A stretch of DNA of 64,000 bases from Paraburkholderia aspalathi (GCF_900116445.1 NZ_FPBH01000026.1:95113-159112); one strand, 5' to 3'. Shown: positions 24,535 to 34,009, counted from the first letter of the stretch. Notes: a model not told the origin generated them from the letters alone. Made by a program: numbers and translations.

Positions 24535-26778
24535 TCAACTCTTGCGTGAAGCGCGCACCACGCCGACTACTTCACCGAGCAACGTACACGCGCGCTGAAT
24601 TTGCGCGGCGCTCGACACCTCGACAGTAAATTGCATGAACGCAGCGTTGCGACGCGACTGCGTCTTCACGCCGATCACATTCATCTTCTCGCGCGCGAAA
24701 ACTTCGGAGATATCGCGCAGCAGACCTTGCCGATCCGTGGCCTCGATGCTGAGGTCGACGGGATAGACCGACTGCCCGCGGCCGCTCATGACATCTGCCG
24801 ACCACGCGGTTTGCAACACACGCTCCGGCGCGCGATCGGCCATGCGCATGAAAGTCGGGCAATCGCTGCGGTGAATCGACATGCCCTTGCCACGCGTGAC
24901 AAAGCCGCTGATGTCGTCGGGCGGCGCCGGACGGCAACAGCGCGCGAGTTGCGTAAGCAACGCGTCGACGCCGACCACGAGCACACCCGTGGAAGCCCCA
25001 CGGGCGACGCTCGCGCCGCTACTGCGCTTCTCGAACTGTTCCGGCGCTTCGACCACGGGCTCGGGCGGCGGCGCATCGTGCAGCGCCTGCTCGACGAGCC
25101 GCAGACTGAACTCCTCTTTGCCGACCACCGAAAACAAATCGTCGGTGGTTTTGAAGCCGAGCTTGGCGGCGAGCTGATCGAGATTGACCGACGTCTTGCC
25201 CTCGCGCTGCAGGGTCTTTTCGACCATCGCACGGCCGCTCGAGATGTGCTCCTGCACTTCGACCGCGTTGAACCACGCGCGCACTTTCTGCCGCGCTCGA
25301 TGGCTCTGCAGATACCCGAGTTGCGGGTTGAGCCAGTCACGCGAAGGACCACCCTCTTTCACCGCGACAATCTCGACCGTCTGACCGTTCTGCAACGCCG
25401 TGTTGAGCGGCACCATCGCACCATCGACACGCGCGCCACGGCAGCGATGCCCCAGTTCGCTATGCAGGTGATACGCGAAGTCCACCGGCGTCGCACCGTG
25501 CGGCAGCGGAATCACGCGTGCTTGCGGCGTGAGCACGTAGATGTGGTCATCGTCGAGCGTAGCCTGCCGCAATTGCTCCCACGGCTGCGCGGCGCGCTTC
25601 TCGCCGTGCTCGCCTTCGGAGACATCGTCTTTCCACGCGAGCAGTTGACGCAACCACGCGATCTTCTCGTCGTACTTCTCATTGGCGCTGAACTGGCCGC
25701 CGTAACCACGCGTGCCCGCCTCCTTATAACGCCAGTGCGCCGCCACGCCATACTCGGCGAACTGATGCATTTCCTGCGTGCGAATCTGTACTTCGAACGC
25801 GCGACCGTCGTCGCCGATCACGACCGTGTGCAGCGATTTATAGCCATTCGGCTTCGGCCGTGAGATGTAGTCGTCGAACTCTTTCGGCACCGGTTGCCAC
25901 AGGTTGTGCACGATGCCGAGCACGGTGTAGCAATCCTTGATGTCCTGCACGATCACGCGAAACGCGCGCACGTCGTACAGTTCGGCGAAATCCAGCTCCT
26001 TGCCGTGCATCTTGCGCCAGATGCTGTAAATGTGTTTTGGCCGGCCGCTGACTTCAGCCTGCACGTGCGCCGCAGCCAGTTCCTGCTGCAGCCGCTCGAT
26101 TGCCTGCGCAACATAGCTCTCGCGCTCAACGCGTTTCTCGTCGAGCAGCTTGGCGATGCGTTTGTAAGTGACCGGCTCTTCGAAGCGGAGCGCGAGATCC
26201 TCGAGCTCCCACTTCAGTTGCCAGATGCCGAGCCGGTTGGCGAGCGGCGCGTAAATATCGAGCGTTTCACGCGCCACATCAGGCGACGGCGTGATTTTCG
26301 CCGCCGCGTAATAGCGCAGCGATTGCAAGCGCGACGCGAGCCGTATCAGCACGACGCGAATGTCCTGCGCAAACGCGAGCAGCATCTTGCGCAGCGCCTC
26401 GACCTGCGCGCGGCGCGCGGCCTGCGCATCGCGCCCGGCTTCGGGCATCGCATTCTGCGCGGCGCGCAAGCTCACCGTACCGAGGCGCAGCAACTTGCGC
26501 ACGTCGCCGACCAGTTGCGCGACTTCTTCGCCGAAGTTATCGGCGATCACGCGTTCCGGGTCTTGCAGATGCGGCGTTAGCGCAAACAAGGCCGCCGCCA
26601 GCACAGCCGGCGGATCGACGTTGAGCGTGCGCATGATCGACGCCGTACCCGCCGCGTGATCCGCCAGCAACTCGCCCGATGAGAGCCGCACTTCGCCCGC
26701 ATGTTCGCGCACGAACGCCATCGCTTCGTCGAAGGAAGGGATGGGGGTCGGCGTGCTCGTAACGATTTCGGTAGTCAT
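24535..26778 (-). CDS. relA: (p)ppGpp synthetase I (RelA type)
   Basis: A 747-residue RelA/SpoT homologue. The N-terminal HD-hydrolase region (about 20-190) has lost its metal-binding HD: AALFALTPHLQDPERV stands where SpoT has LLHDVVED. The synthetase domain (about 230-400) carries the acidic EFDD form in PVPKEFDDYISRPKPNGYKS, the signature of monofunctional, ribosome-activated RelA. TGS (about 420-480), helical/zinc-finger (CCRPAPPDDISGF) and C-terminal ACT domains follow. It makes the stringent alarmone on amino acid starvation. The start MTTEIV was chosen over an upstream MGRR extension. Confidence 0.93.
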   Translation of the reverse strand: MTTEIVTSTPTPIPSFDEAMAFVREHAGEVRLSSGELLADHAAGTASIMRTLNVDPPAVLAAALFALTPHLQDPERVIADNFGEEVAQLVGDVRKLLRLGTVSLRAAQNAMPEAGRDAQAARRAQVEALRKMLLAFAQDIRVVLIRLASRLQSLRYYAAAKITPSPDVARETLDIYAPLANRLGIWQLKWELEDLALRFEEPVTYKRIAKLLDEKRVERESYVAQAIERLQQELAAAHVQAEVSGRPKHIYSIWRKMHGKELDFAELYDVRAFRVIVQDIKDCYTVLGIVHNLWQPVPKEFDDYISRPKPNGYKSLHTVVIGDDGRAFEVQIRTQEMHQFAEYGVAAHWRYKEAGTRGYGGQFSANEKYDEKIAWLRQLLAWKDDVSEGEHGEKRAAQPWEQLRQATLDDDHIYVLTPQARVIPLPHGATPVDFAYHLHSELGHRCRGARVDGAMVPLNTALQNGQTVEIVAVKEGGPSRDWLNPQLGYLQSHRARQKVRAWFNAVEVQEHISSGRAMVEKTLQREGKTSVNLDQLAAKLGFKTTDDLFSVVGKEEFSLRLVEQALHDAPPPEPVVEAPEQFEKRSSGASVARGASTGVLVVGVDALLTQLARCCRPAPPDDISGFVTRGKGMSIHRSDCPTFMRMADRAPERVLQTAWSADVMSGRGQSVYPVDLSIEATDRQGLLRDISEVFAREKMNVIGVKTQSRRNAAFMQFTVEVSSAAQIQRACTLLGEVVGVVRASRKS

Positions 26779-26862
26779 AGTGCGACGGCCCACCGGGCCA
26801 GACGGATCAACGGATTTTCAACAACAACTGCGAGACGACACTAAAGCCAGCCTCAGCCACGC

Positions 26863-27216
26863 TCAATCGCGCTGCGCCGCGACCACGACGATTTCGACGA
26901 GGCACTTCGGGTTAGCGAGCTTCGCTTCGACGGTAGCGCGCGGCGGCGTGGCGCCTTGTGCGACCCACTCGTCCCATACTGCGTTCATACCGGCGAAGTG
27001 CACCATGTCCGAGATATAAATCTGCACGGACAGCAAGTGCGACTTGTCGCTGTTGACTTCTTCCAGCAGACGGTCGATGTGGCCGAGCACTTCGCGCGTC
27101 TGACCCGTGATGTCCTGATCCGCGTCTTCGGCGATCTGGCCGGCGAGGTACACGGTGCCGTTGTACACAGCGGTTTCCGAGAGGCGCTTGCCGACGTGGT
27201 GACGAATGACTGCCAT
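26863..27216 (-). CDS. RidA/YjgF-family protein
   Basis: A 117-residue single-domain RidA-like protein beginning MAVIRHHVGKRLSETAVYNG. The family core YLAGQIAEDADQDITGQTREVL and the C-terminal PPRATVEAKLANPKCLVEI, with the Arg needed for enamine/imine deaminase activity, are present. Such proteins quench reactive 2-aminoacrylate intermediates, though subgroups differ in substrate. It lies 84 bases after relA on the same strand and could be co-transcribed. A longer open frame upstream lacks coding character; the start was set at the conserved N-terminus. Confidence 0.85.
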   Translation of the reverse strand: MAVIRHHVGKRLSETAVYNGTVYLAGQIAEDADQDITGQTREVLGHIDRLLEEVNSDKSHLLSVQIYISDMVHFAGMNAVWDEWVAQGATPPRATVEAKLANPKCLVEIVVVAAQRD

Positions 27217-27322
27217 GAAGAATCCTGAGGTTGGTTGAAAATTGATCGCAGATGCGTTCCGCATTGCACCTACGCATCGCATCCACGGGTGGCCAATAAA
27301 GGACGCCGCGCGGAACTCGATA

Positions 27323-28234
27323 TTATGACGCGTCAGCGGCCGGCCCGATAAAGAACTGCCTCGCGATGTCGATCTGATCGGCCGACAGAAACGCCGGCGC
27401 ATGCCCTACGCCCGCGATTTCGGCGCTGGATACAGCACGCCCGGTCTCAACCATCTTCGCGACCGTCTCGCGCGAGAGCAGATCCGATTGCTCGCCGCGC
27501 ACCACCAGTACCGGCCCCTGAAACGCAGCCAGCGAATGCCACAACGCGGCCTCGCCGAGTTTGGCCGCCTCTTCGGTTGTCGCGGTAAACGGCTGTGCGA
27601 TTCGCGGGTCGTAACGGAACAACCATGCGCCGTCCTGTTCGTGCAAAAGCGGCGTATTGATCTCGCGCCACTCCTCTGGCGTGAGCGGACCGAAGGTTTG
27701 CGCGAGCAACGCGGCGTAATCGATGCCCTGCTGCAGCGTTTCAAAGCGCACGGGCTTGCCGAGGTAATCGCCGATGCGCTGCACAGCCACCGGCTCCAGA
27801 TGCGGCCCGACGTCGTTCAACAGCATTTTACGAATCGGCGTTTCCGGCAGGCCGGCCAACGCGAGCCCGATCAAACCGCCCATCGAGGTGCCGAACCAGT
27901 CGACCGTTTCGACGTTCAGGCGCGCGATCAGTGTGACCATATCGGCGACGTACTGCGGCACGCTATAGAAGTTGGGGTTCGCGAGCCAGGAAGACAAGCC
28001 CCGCCCCGCTACATCCGGACATACCACACGGTAAGTGCCGGCGAATTCCGCAGCAAGGCGGTCGAAATCGCGCCCCGAGCGCGTCAAACCGTGCACGCAC
28101 AGCAGCACACGTGGATTAGCGGGGTCGCCCCACTCGGTGTAGGCGATCCGGTGCAGGCCACCGGCGCTCGCGCACTGCACATAACGTTGGCGCGGCGCGG
28201 GCCGCTCGGCGGTGGATGCAGACGTCTCGGTCAT
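27323..28234 (-). CDS. alpha/beta-fold hydrolase
   Basis: A 303-residue alpha/beta hydrolase. Visible features are oxyanion HG in LLCVHGLTRSGRDFD, nucleophile elbow GTSMGGLIGL with Ser, acid in VVRGEQSDLLS, and catalytic His in GVGHAPAFLS near the C-terminus. The start MTETSAST at 28234 follows AAGGA eight bases upstream, better than the upstream Met codons. The substrate cannot be told from sequence. It has a 106-base spacer to the RidA-like gene downstream on the same strand. Confidence 0.85.
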   Translation of the reverse strand: MTETSASTAERPAPRQRYVQCASAGGLHRIAYTEWGDPANPRVLLCVHGLTRSGRDFDRLAAEFAGTYRVVCPDVAGRGLSSWLANPNFYSVPQYVADMVTLIARLNVETVDWFGTSMGGLIGLALAGLPETPIRKMLLNDVGPHLEPVAVQRIGDYLGKPVRFETLQQGIDYAALLAQTFGPLTPEEWREINTPLLHEQDGAWLFRYDPRIAQPFTATTEEAAKLGEAALWHSLAAFQGPVLVVRGEQSDLLSRETVAKMVETGRAVSSAEIAGVGHAPAFLSADQIDIARQFFIGPAADAS

Positions 28235-28438
28235 CTGGGTTCCTTGCAAAAGCTCCATGGGCTCGACGCAGACCAAGCGGCGGGAAATGAATGTCGAATC
28301 TTCAAACGATTGTAAACCGCTTTGCCGCGCGGCAAGGATCGGCCGAACGGCCTAAGACTGATCAGGATGCACCAGGGTATAAGCCGCAGCGCCGGCGCCC
28401 GGATCCGGGCAGCGCAAAAACGGCGCGAAAAGGCGCCA

Positions 28439-28473
28439 CCAAAACAAAACGGGCGAGACTCGCGCCTCGCCCG
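28439..28473 (-). terminator. terminator after scoAB
   Basis: On the minus strand CGGGCGAG (28466-28473 complement) pairs over eight bases with CTCGCCCG, with an eight-base loop, followed by TTTTGTTTTG. It closes the scoA-scoB transcript. The whole 360-base stretch 28235-28594 otherwise holds only this hairpin, a three-copy AATTC microrepeat at 28490-28504 and upstream sequence of the hydrolase; no gene is credible there. Confidence 0.8.
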
Positions 28474-28594
28474 CCTACAACCTCGCGTCAATTCAATTCA
28501 ATTCGCTTCGCAAGCCACCCCGAGACCTACAAGGCAACTCGCGTTGCCACCACCTTCCGTCACAAGGACCAAAGCAGGTGGCTGACACCACCAT

Positions 28595-29236
28595 TCAGCT
28601 CACCGCGCTCACATCCAGCGGCGCGCCCGTCTTCGTCTGGATTTCCTCGACGCTGACACCCGGCGCCAGCTCAGTCACCTTCAGACCGTCTTCCGTGATT
28701 TCGATCACGCCGAGATCGGTAATGATCTGATCGACCACGCCCACACCCGTCAACGGCAACGTGCATTCTTCGAGAATCTTGTGCTGGTCGCCCTTCGCAA
28801 CGTGTTCCATCAACACGACCACGCGCTTGACGCCCGCGACCAGATCCATCGCGCCGCCCATGCCCTTGATCATCTTGCCCGGGATCATCCAGTTGGCCAG
28901 ATCGCCCTTCTTGCTGATCTGCATCGCGCCCAGAATCGCCAGGTTGATGTGGCCGCCGCGAATCATCGCGAACGAATCCGCCGACGAGAAAATCGACGAA
29001 CCCGGCAACGTGGTCACCGTCTGCTTGCCGGCGTTGATCAGGTCGGCATCCACTTCTTCTTCGGTCGGCGACGGGCCGATGCCGAGCAGGCCGTTTTCCG
29101 ACTGCAGCCACACTTCGACGCCGGCCGGCACGTGGTTCGCCACCAGCGTCGGCAAGCCGATGCCGAGGTTCACGTAGAAGCCGTCCTGCAATTCCTTCGC
29201 CGCGCGTGCGGCCATTTCGTCACGAGTCCATGCCAT
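28595..29236 (-). CDS. scoB: succinyl-CoA:3-ketoacid CoA-transferase subunit B
   Basis: A 213-residue beta subunit carrying the catalytic glutamate in SENGLLGIGPSP (near residue 47), which forms the CoA thioester. GLPTLVANHVPAG and IRGGHINLAILGAMQ are family blocks. With ScoA it moves CoA from succinyl-CoA to acetoacetate, feeding ketone bodies and polyhydroxybutyrate-derived acetoacetate into central metabolism. It begins two bases after scoA. Subunit B of an acetate CoA-transferase is the closest alternative. Confidence 0.92.
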   Translation of the reverse strand: MAWTRDEMAARAAKELQDGFYVNLGIGLPTLVANHVPAGVEVWLQSENGLLGIGPSPTEEEVDADLINAGKQTVTTLPGSSIFSSADSFAMIRGGHINLAILGAMQISKKGDLANWMIPGKMIKGMGGAMDLVAGVKRVVVLMEHVAKGDQHKILEECTLPLTGVGVVDQIITDLGVIEITEDGLKVTELAPGVSVEEIQTKTGAPLDVSAVS

Positions 29237-29238
29237 GA

Positions 29239-29943
29239 TCAGTCTCCTTTCGCGCGGACGATGCGTTGTTCAATGCGTTTTTCCGGATTCGCATTGAGCA
29301 CAATGCGCTGCACGAAAATGCCCGGCGTGTGGATCGCATCCGGATCGAGTTCGCCCACTTCAACGATTTCCTCGACTTCCGCGACCGTGATCTTGCCGGC
29401 CATCGCGCACATCGGGTTGAAGTTGCGCGCGGTGCGGCGATAGATCAGGTTGCCCGATTTATCGGCTTTCCACGCCTTGACCAACGCGACGTCGGCCGTC
29501 AGCGAATGTTCGAGCACGTAATGGTTTTCGCCGAACTGGCGGGTTTCCTTGCCTTCGGCGATCAGCGTGCCGTAGCCGGTGTTCGTGAAGAAGGCCGGAA
29601 TGCCCGAGCCGCCCGCGCGCAGCTTCTCGGCGAGCGTGCCTTGCGGCGTGAATTCGAGCTCGAGTTCGCCGGCCAGATACTGGCGTTCGAACTCCTTGTT
29701 CTCGCCCACGTACGAAGAAATCATCTTCTTGACCTGGCGCGTTTCGAGCAGCAGACCGAGGCCGAAACCGTCGACGCCCGCATTGTTGCTGATGCAGGTG
29801 ATGCCCTGCACCTTCGAATCGCGCAGCGCCGCGATCAGCGCCTCAGGAATGCCGCACAGCCCGAAACCGCCGACGGCGAACGTCTGCCCGTCCTTGACGA
29901 TGTCTTTCAGCGCCTCGGCGGCGCCTGGATAGACCTTGTTCAT
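29239..29943 (-). CDS. scoA: succinyl-CoA:3-ketoacid CoA-transferase subunit A
   Basis: A 234-residue alpha subunit with the CoA-binding glycine-rich segment GGFGLCGIPEALI, NNAGVDGFGLGLLLE and the typical GSGIPAFFTNTGYGT. The start MNKVYPGAAEAL at 29943 has an AGGAAGGGA site; the upstream extension of the open frame is not family-like. It is divergent from a PAS-LuxR regulator across a 250-base spacer. Confidence 0.93.
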   Translation of the reverse strand: MNKVYPGAAEALKDIVKDGQTFAVGGFGLCGIPEALIAALRDSKVQGITCISNNAGVDGFGLGLLLETRQVKKMISSYVGENKEFERQYLAGELELEFTPQGTLAEKLRAGGSGIPAFFTNTGYGTLIAEGKETRQFGENHYVLEHSLTADVALVKAWKADKSGNLIYRRTARNFNPMCAMAGKITVAEVEEIVEVGELDPDAIHTPGIFVQRIVLNANPEKRIEQRIVRAKGD

Positions 29944-30193
29944 CAGTATGTCCCTTCCTTTATGGAAACCCGAAAACGGAATTCGGATCGTTGCGACTTC
30001 GATATGGCGCTTAGCGGGCAAACGCCCGACACGTCATTCTAGTCATCCGCGGCCTGTTCTGCGCTCAGGTTACCCTGCCTCACGCAAATGCCTGCTGCGA
30101 ACATTTCGCCGCGTTGTCATGTGCCCGAAAGAGTACGCTGGGCGCGCCATGCGGCACAATACGCAAAAATACATAAGTACTTGCCGCCAGCCC

Positions 30194-30739
30194 ATGCCCG
30201 CACTGGATTACCAAACCGCGTTTCACCTCGCTCCGATCGGACTCGTGCTGTCACGCGAACGCATCATAGAAGACTGCAACGACGAGCTGGCGTCGATATT
30301 CGGCTGCACGCGCGAGGCGCTGCTCGGCCAGTCGTTCCAGGTGCTGTATCCGTCGACGGACGAATTCGAGCGGATCGGCGCGCGGATTCCGCCGATCATG
30401 ACCGCCCAAGGCAGCTACGCGGACGACCGGATCATGAAGCGGGCCAACGGGGAATTGTTCTGGTGCCACGTGACGGGCCGCGCGCAGCAACGCATGGACC
30501 CGCACGCAGCGGGTGTGTGGACTTTCGAGGATTTGAGCGCGACACGGCGCGTGGCGGTCGAGCTAACGCCGCGCGAGCGGGAAATCGCCGCGCAACTGGT
30601 GACGGGCAAAACCAGCAAGCAGATCGGACGGGCGCTGGATATCAGCCCGCGCACGGTCGATGTCTACCGCGCGCGGCTGATGCGCAAATACGATACGGGG
30701 AATGCGACCGAGCTGTTGCAGCGCTTGCTCGGGCATTGA
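30194..30739 (+). CDS. PAS domain/LuxR-type helix-turn-helix regulator
   Basis: A 181-residue sensor-regulator. An N-terminal PAS domain (about 5-110) shows CNDELASIFGCTREALLGQSFQVLYP and the PAC-like RANGELFWCHVTGRAQ. A C-terminal LuxR HTH (about 120-178) shows LTPREREIAAQLVTGKTSKQIGRALDISPRTVDVYRARLM. It has no receiver domain or transmembrane part, so it likely senses a small ligand or redox state in the cytoplasm. Divergent placement from scoA suggests it controls ketone-body use, an inference. Start MPALDY is used; an upstream ATG at 30149 is possible. Confidence 0.85.
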   Translation: MPALDYQTAFHLAPIGLVLSRERIIEDCNDELASIFGCTREALLGQSFQVLYPSTDEFERIGARIPPIMTAQGSYADDRIMKRANGELFWCHVTGRAQQRMDPHAAGVWTFEDLSATRRVAVELTPREREIAAQLVTGKTSKQIGRALDISPRTVDVYRARLMRKYDTGNATELLQRLLGH

Positions 30740-30776
30740 AGAGGCGCTGAGAAGGCGCTGGGAGCGCTGGGAGCTA

Positions 30777-31208
30777 CTAAGCCGCCTTGACCAGCGCCGC
30801 GCTCTCGATGGTCGCGCGCAACATATCCGGAACCGGCACGGACTTGCCCGCAGCATAGTCGATCCACACGCAGCGCGCAGCACCGCGCGCATAGACGGTG
30901 GTCGGATCATCGGCGCGCACGAGCTCGAACGCCGTGTCAAAACTGCTGCGCCCGGGCGTGGCCACGGACATCCGGCCAATCACATCGCCGGGATAGTGCA
31001 ACTGCTTGAGAAACTCCATCGACGCATTGACGATCACCGGCCCCTGCCCGTCGGCGTTGCTGCCGGCCAGACCCAGTTGCTCGAACCAGGAAATCCGCAC
31101 CTGCTCCATGTAGCGGAAATAGACCGTGTTGTTCACATGGCCGAATGCGTCCATATCGCCCCACCGAATCGGCATAGACATCTCAAAAACTGCGTGAAAA
31201 TCGCTCAT
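30777..31208 (-). CDS. acyl-CoA thioesterase, 4HBT family
   Basis: A 143-residue hotdog-fold thioesterase. The active-site segment PIRWGDMDAFGHVNNTVYFRYMEQVR contains the catalytic Asp and the GHVNN block typical of 4-hydroxybenzoyl-CoA/YbgC-type enzymes. It would hydrolyse a short or medium acyl-CoA; substrate unknown. It follows the SDR gene on the minus strand after 91 bases and meets the PAS-LuxR gene end-to-end. Confidence 0.88.
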   Translation of the reverse strand: MSDFHAVFEMSMPIRWGDMDAFGHVNNTVYFRYMEQVRISWFEQLGLAGSNADGQGPVIVNASMEFLKQLHYPGDVIGRMSVATPGRSSFDTAFELVRADDPTTVYARGAARCVWIDYAAGKSVPVPDMLRATIESAALVKAA

Positions 31209-31299
31209 CGTACTTCTTTAACGGGTTGAAACGAGGGTGAAACCGGCACGCGGGCCGGGGCAAACATGACAAACAACGAACGGCGGCGCAAAGCTACGT

Positions 31300-32076
31300 T
31301 CAGGCGAGACCGAAGCCATCGTCGGCGGCAATCACCGAGCCGTTGATGAATTGCGATTCGTCGGCCGCCAGCAGCAGCAACAGCCCGTCCAGATCTTCCG
31401 GCTTGCCGACACGATGACGCGGCAGCAGCGAGACCAGCTTCTGCCCCTGCTCGGTCGACCAGTGATGGTGGTTGATCTCGGTATCGATATAGCCCGGGCA
31501 GATGGCGTTCACGTTGATGCCGTGCTTGCCCCACTCCAGCGCCATGGCTTTCGTCATATGGACGACGGCGGCCTTGCTCATCGAGTACAGGCCGATCTGC
31601 GGCAACACCCGCAGGCCCGCCATCGACGCGATATTGATGATCCGGTATGACGGCTTCTGCGCGCTATTGCCGCGCATGATCATGCGCTTGGCGACTTCCT
31701 GCGCAACGAAGAAGGCGCCGCGCGTGTTAGTGTCGAACACGTATTCGAAGTCGGCCGGCGTGACTTCCGAGAGCTTCTGCGTGGTCGACACGCCTGAATT
31801 GTTCACCAGAATGTCGATCGTGCCCGCCTCGGTTTCCGCGTGGGCGACCGCCGACTTGATGCTTTGATAATCCGTGACGTCGAGTGAGACGACGTGCGCC
31901 GCGCCCCCGGAGGCTTCGATCTCGGCGCGCAACTCCTTCAGGCGCTCGGTGCGGCGGCTTGCCAACACGACCTTGGCGCCAGCCTGCGACAATACTTGAG
32001 CAAAGCGCTTCCCCAACCCGCTCGAGGCGCCGGTGATCAGCGCGACCTTGCCTTCCAGATTGATCGAACGGCCCAT
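31300..32076 (-). CDS. short-chain dehydrogenase/reductase
   Basis: A 258-residue classical SDR. The NAD(P) motif TGASSGLGKRFA, the NNSG block, the catalytic Ser in IINIASMAG and the YSMSK Tyr/Lys pair are all intact. The sequence resembles 3-hydroxyacyl- or acetoacetyl-CoA-type reductases used in fatty acid degradation, which suits the neighbouring thioesterase and ETF dehydrogenase, but the substrate is not determined. The start has AAGGAA eight bases upstream. Confidence 0.88.
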   Translation of the reverse strand: MGRSINLEGKVALITGASSGLGKRFAQVLSQAGAKVVLASRRTERLKELRAEIEASGGAAHVVSLDVTDYQSIKSAVAHAETEAGTIDILVNNSGVSTTQKLSEVTPADFEYVFDTNTRGAFFVAQEVAKRMIMRGNSAQKPSYRIINIASMAGLRVLPQIGLYSMSKAAVVHMTKAMALEWGKHGINVNAICPGYIDTEINHHHWSTEQGQKLVSLLPRHRVGKPEDLDGLLLLLAADESQFINGSVIAADDGFGLA

Positions 32077-32266
32077 TGTCGTTCCTTGTTCGGTTGTTGT
32101 TACAGACGCGGTTGACAGGTGCGGTAGGACCGTCGCTGCGGGTCATACCGTATCACAGAAATAGAACGATCGTGCTAATCTCTGCTCATCTGGTTGCAGT
32201 GGCGGAGACCATCGCCCACAATACGATCCCGAAAAAAGCATTCTAACGGTAAGAAGAGGAGCATCA

Positions 32267-33940
32267 ATGACCCCCGCAAGCCTCATTGAGCAATACGGTC
32301 CACGCGAGTCGATGGAATACGACGTCGTGATCGTCGGCGGCGGCCCGGCAGGCCTGTCCGCAGCGATCCGCCTGAAGCAGCTGGCGGCGGAGAAAGGCGT
32401 CGAGCTTGGCGTGTGCGTACTGGAAAAAGGCTCGGAGATCGGGGCTCATATCCTGTCGGGCGCGGTGATGGATCCGCGCGCCATCACCGAACTGATCCCG
32501 GACTGGAAGGAAAAAGGCGCGCCGCTGACGGTGGACGTGACCGAAGACAAGTTCCTGTTCCTGACGGAAACCGGTTCGAAGAGCGTGCCGACCTGGGCGC
32601 TGCCGGACAACTTCAAGAACCACGGCAACTACGTGATCAGCCTCGCGAACGTCACGCGCTGGCTGGGTCAGCAGGCTGAAGCGCTGGGCGTGGAGATTTT
32701 CCCGGGCTTTCCGGCCGCTGAGATTCTGTATAACGACGATGGCTCGGTCAAAGGCGTCGCCACTGGCAATCTGGGGATCGGCAAGGATGGCGAGCCGACC
32801 GAGAACTTCCAGCTCGGCATGGAGCTGCACGCGAAATACACACTCTTCTGCGAAGGCGCGCGTGGGCATCTCGGTCGTCAACTGAACGACAAGTTCAAGC
32901 TGCGCGAAGGCGTCGATCCGCAGGTCTACGGTATCGGTATCAAGGAATTGTGGGAAATCGATCCGGCGAAGCACAAGCCGGGTCTGGTGATGCACACCGC
33001 CGGCTGGCCCCTGGAAAACGACACCTACGGCGGCTCGTTCCTCTATCACATGGACAACAACCAAGTGGTGGTGGGCTTTGTAGTCGGCCTCGGCTACACG
33101 AATCCGTATCTGTCGCCGTTCGAGGAATTCCAGCGCTACAAGACGCATCCGGCAATCCGCGCAATTCTGGAAGGCGGCAAGCGCGTGTCGTATGGCGCGC
33201 GGGCGATCACCGCGGGCGGTCTGTTGTCGTTACCGAAGCTGGTGTTCCCGGGTGGCGCGCTGGTGGGTGACGATGCCGGCTTCCTGAACGCATCGCGGAT
33301 CAAGGGTTCGCATGCGGCTATCAAGACCGGCATGCTGGCGGCTGAGGCTGCTTTTGAAGCCGTGCAGGCAGGTCGCACCAGCGATGAGCTGACGGCCTAT
33401 CCGGAGTCGTTCAAGACCTCGTGGCTGCACACGGAACTGCATCGCGCGCGCAACTTCAAGCAGTGGATGAGCAAGGGCCTGTACCTCGGCACCCTGATGG
33501 TCGGCATCGAGCAGAAGCTGTTGGGCGGCAATGTGCCCTGGACGCTGCACCACCAGCATTCGGATCACGAGATGCTGAAACCGGCATCGCAGTGCAAGCA
33601 GATCACGTATCCGAAGCCGGATGGAAAGCTGACGTTCGACAGGCTGTCTTCCGTGTTCATTTCGAACACCAACCACGAAGAGAATCAGCCGGCTCACCTG
33701 ACGCTGAAAGATCCTTCGGTGCCGGTGAATGTGAACTGGCAGACCTATGCCGGTCCGGAGTCACGCTACTGCCCCGCCGCGGTGTATGAGTTCGTGAAGA
33801 ACGACGACGGCAGCGAGCGTCTCGTGATCAACGCGCAGAACTGCGTGCATTGCAAGACCTGCGATATCAAGGACCCGACCCAGAATATCGTCTGGGTGAC
33901 GCCTGAGGGTGGCGGCGGTCCGAACTATCCGAATATGTGA
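32267..33940 (+). CDS. electron transfer flavoprotein-ubiquinone oxidoreductase
   Basis: A 557-residue membrane-associated flavo-iron-sulfur enzyme that passes electrons from ETF, reduced by acyl-CoA dehydrogenases, to ubiquinone. The FAD fold opens with YDVVIVGGGPAGLSAAIRL (residues 13-31). The quinone/membrane region holds GGSFLYHMDNNQVVVGFVVG. The C-terminal 4Fe-4S cluster is provided by Cys residues in ESRYCPAAVYEF and NCVHCKTCDIKDPTQNI. Length is normal. A GAGGAG ribosome site precedes the ATG. Divergent from the SDR gene across 190 bases. Confidence 0.95.
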   Translation: MTPASLIEQYGPRESMEYDVVIVGGGPAGLSAAIRLKQLAAEKGVELGVCVLEKGSEIGAHILSGAVMDPRAITELIPDWKEKGAPLTVDVTEDKFLFLTETGSKSVPTWALPDNFKNHGNYVISLANVTRWLGQQAEALGVEIFPGFPAAEILYNDDGSVKGVATGNLGIGKDGEPTENFQLGMELHAKYTLFCEGARGHLGRQLNDKFKLREGVDPQVYGIGIKELWEIDPAKHKPGLVMHTAGWPLENDTYGGSFLYHMDNNQVVVGFVVGLGYTNPYLSPFEEFQRYKTHPAIRAILEGGKRVSYGARAITAGGLLSLPKLVFPGGALVGDDAGFLNASRIKGSHAAIKTGMLAAEAAFEAVQAGRTSDELTAYPESFKTSWLHTELHRARNFKQWMSKGLYLGTLMVGIEQKLLGGNVPWTLHHQHSDHEMLKPASQCKQITYPKPDGKLTFDRLSSVFISNTNHEENQPAHLTLKDPSVPVNVNWQTYAGPESRYCPAAVYEFVKNDDGSERLVINAQNCVHCKTCDIKDPTQNIVWVTPEGGGGPNYPNM

Positions 33941-33953
33941 TTCGGTGTTTGTT

Positions 33954-33988
33954 TGCCGTGCGCGGAGCTTGTTTGTCCGCGCACGGCA
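33954..33988. terminator. thirteen-pair inverted repeat between convergent genes
   Basis: TGCCGTGCGCGGA (33954-33966) pairs perfectly with TCCGCGCACGGCA (33976-33988) around a nine-base loop. It lies 14 bases after the oxidoreductase stop and 22 bases before the end of the oppositely oriented glycosyltransferase-like gene. No T-run follows on either strand, so it is a hairpin barrier or a rho-assisted/bidirectional terminator rather than a classical one. Confidence 0.55.
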
Positions 33989-34009
33989 TGCTGGCAAACA
34001 GGCTCAAAC

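Noticed and set aside
28490..28504. AATTC three-copy microrepeat as a CRISPR or phase-variation element
   Set aside because: Too short, no spacers, and it lies in non-coding sequence between minus-strand genes.
28291..28656. Open frame of 121 codons on the plus strand
   Set aside because: It crosses the scoAB terminator and enters scoB antisense; basic low-complexity composition, no ribosome site.
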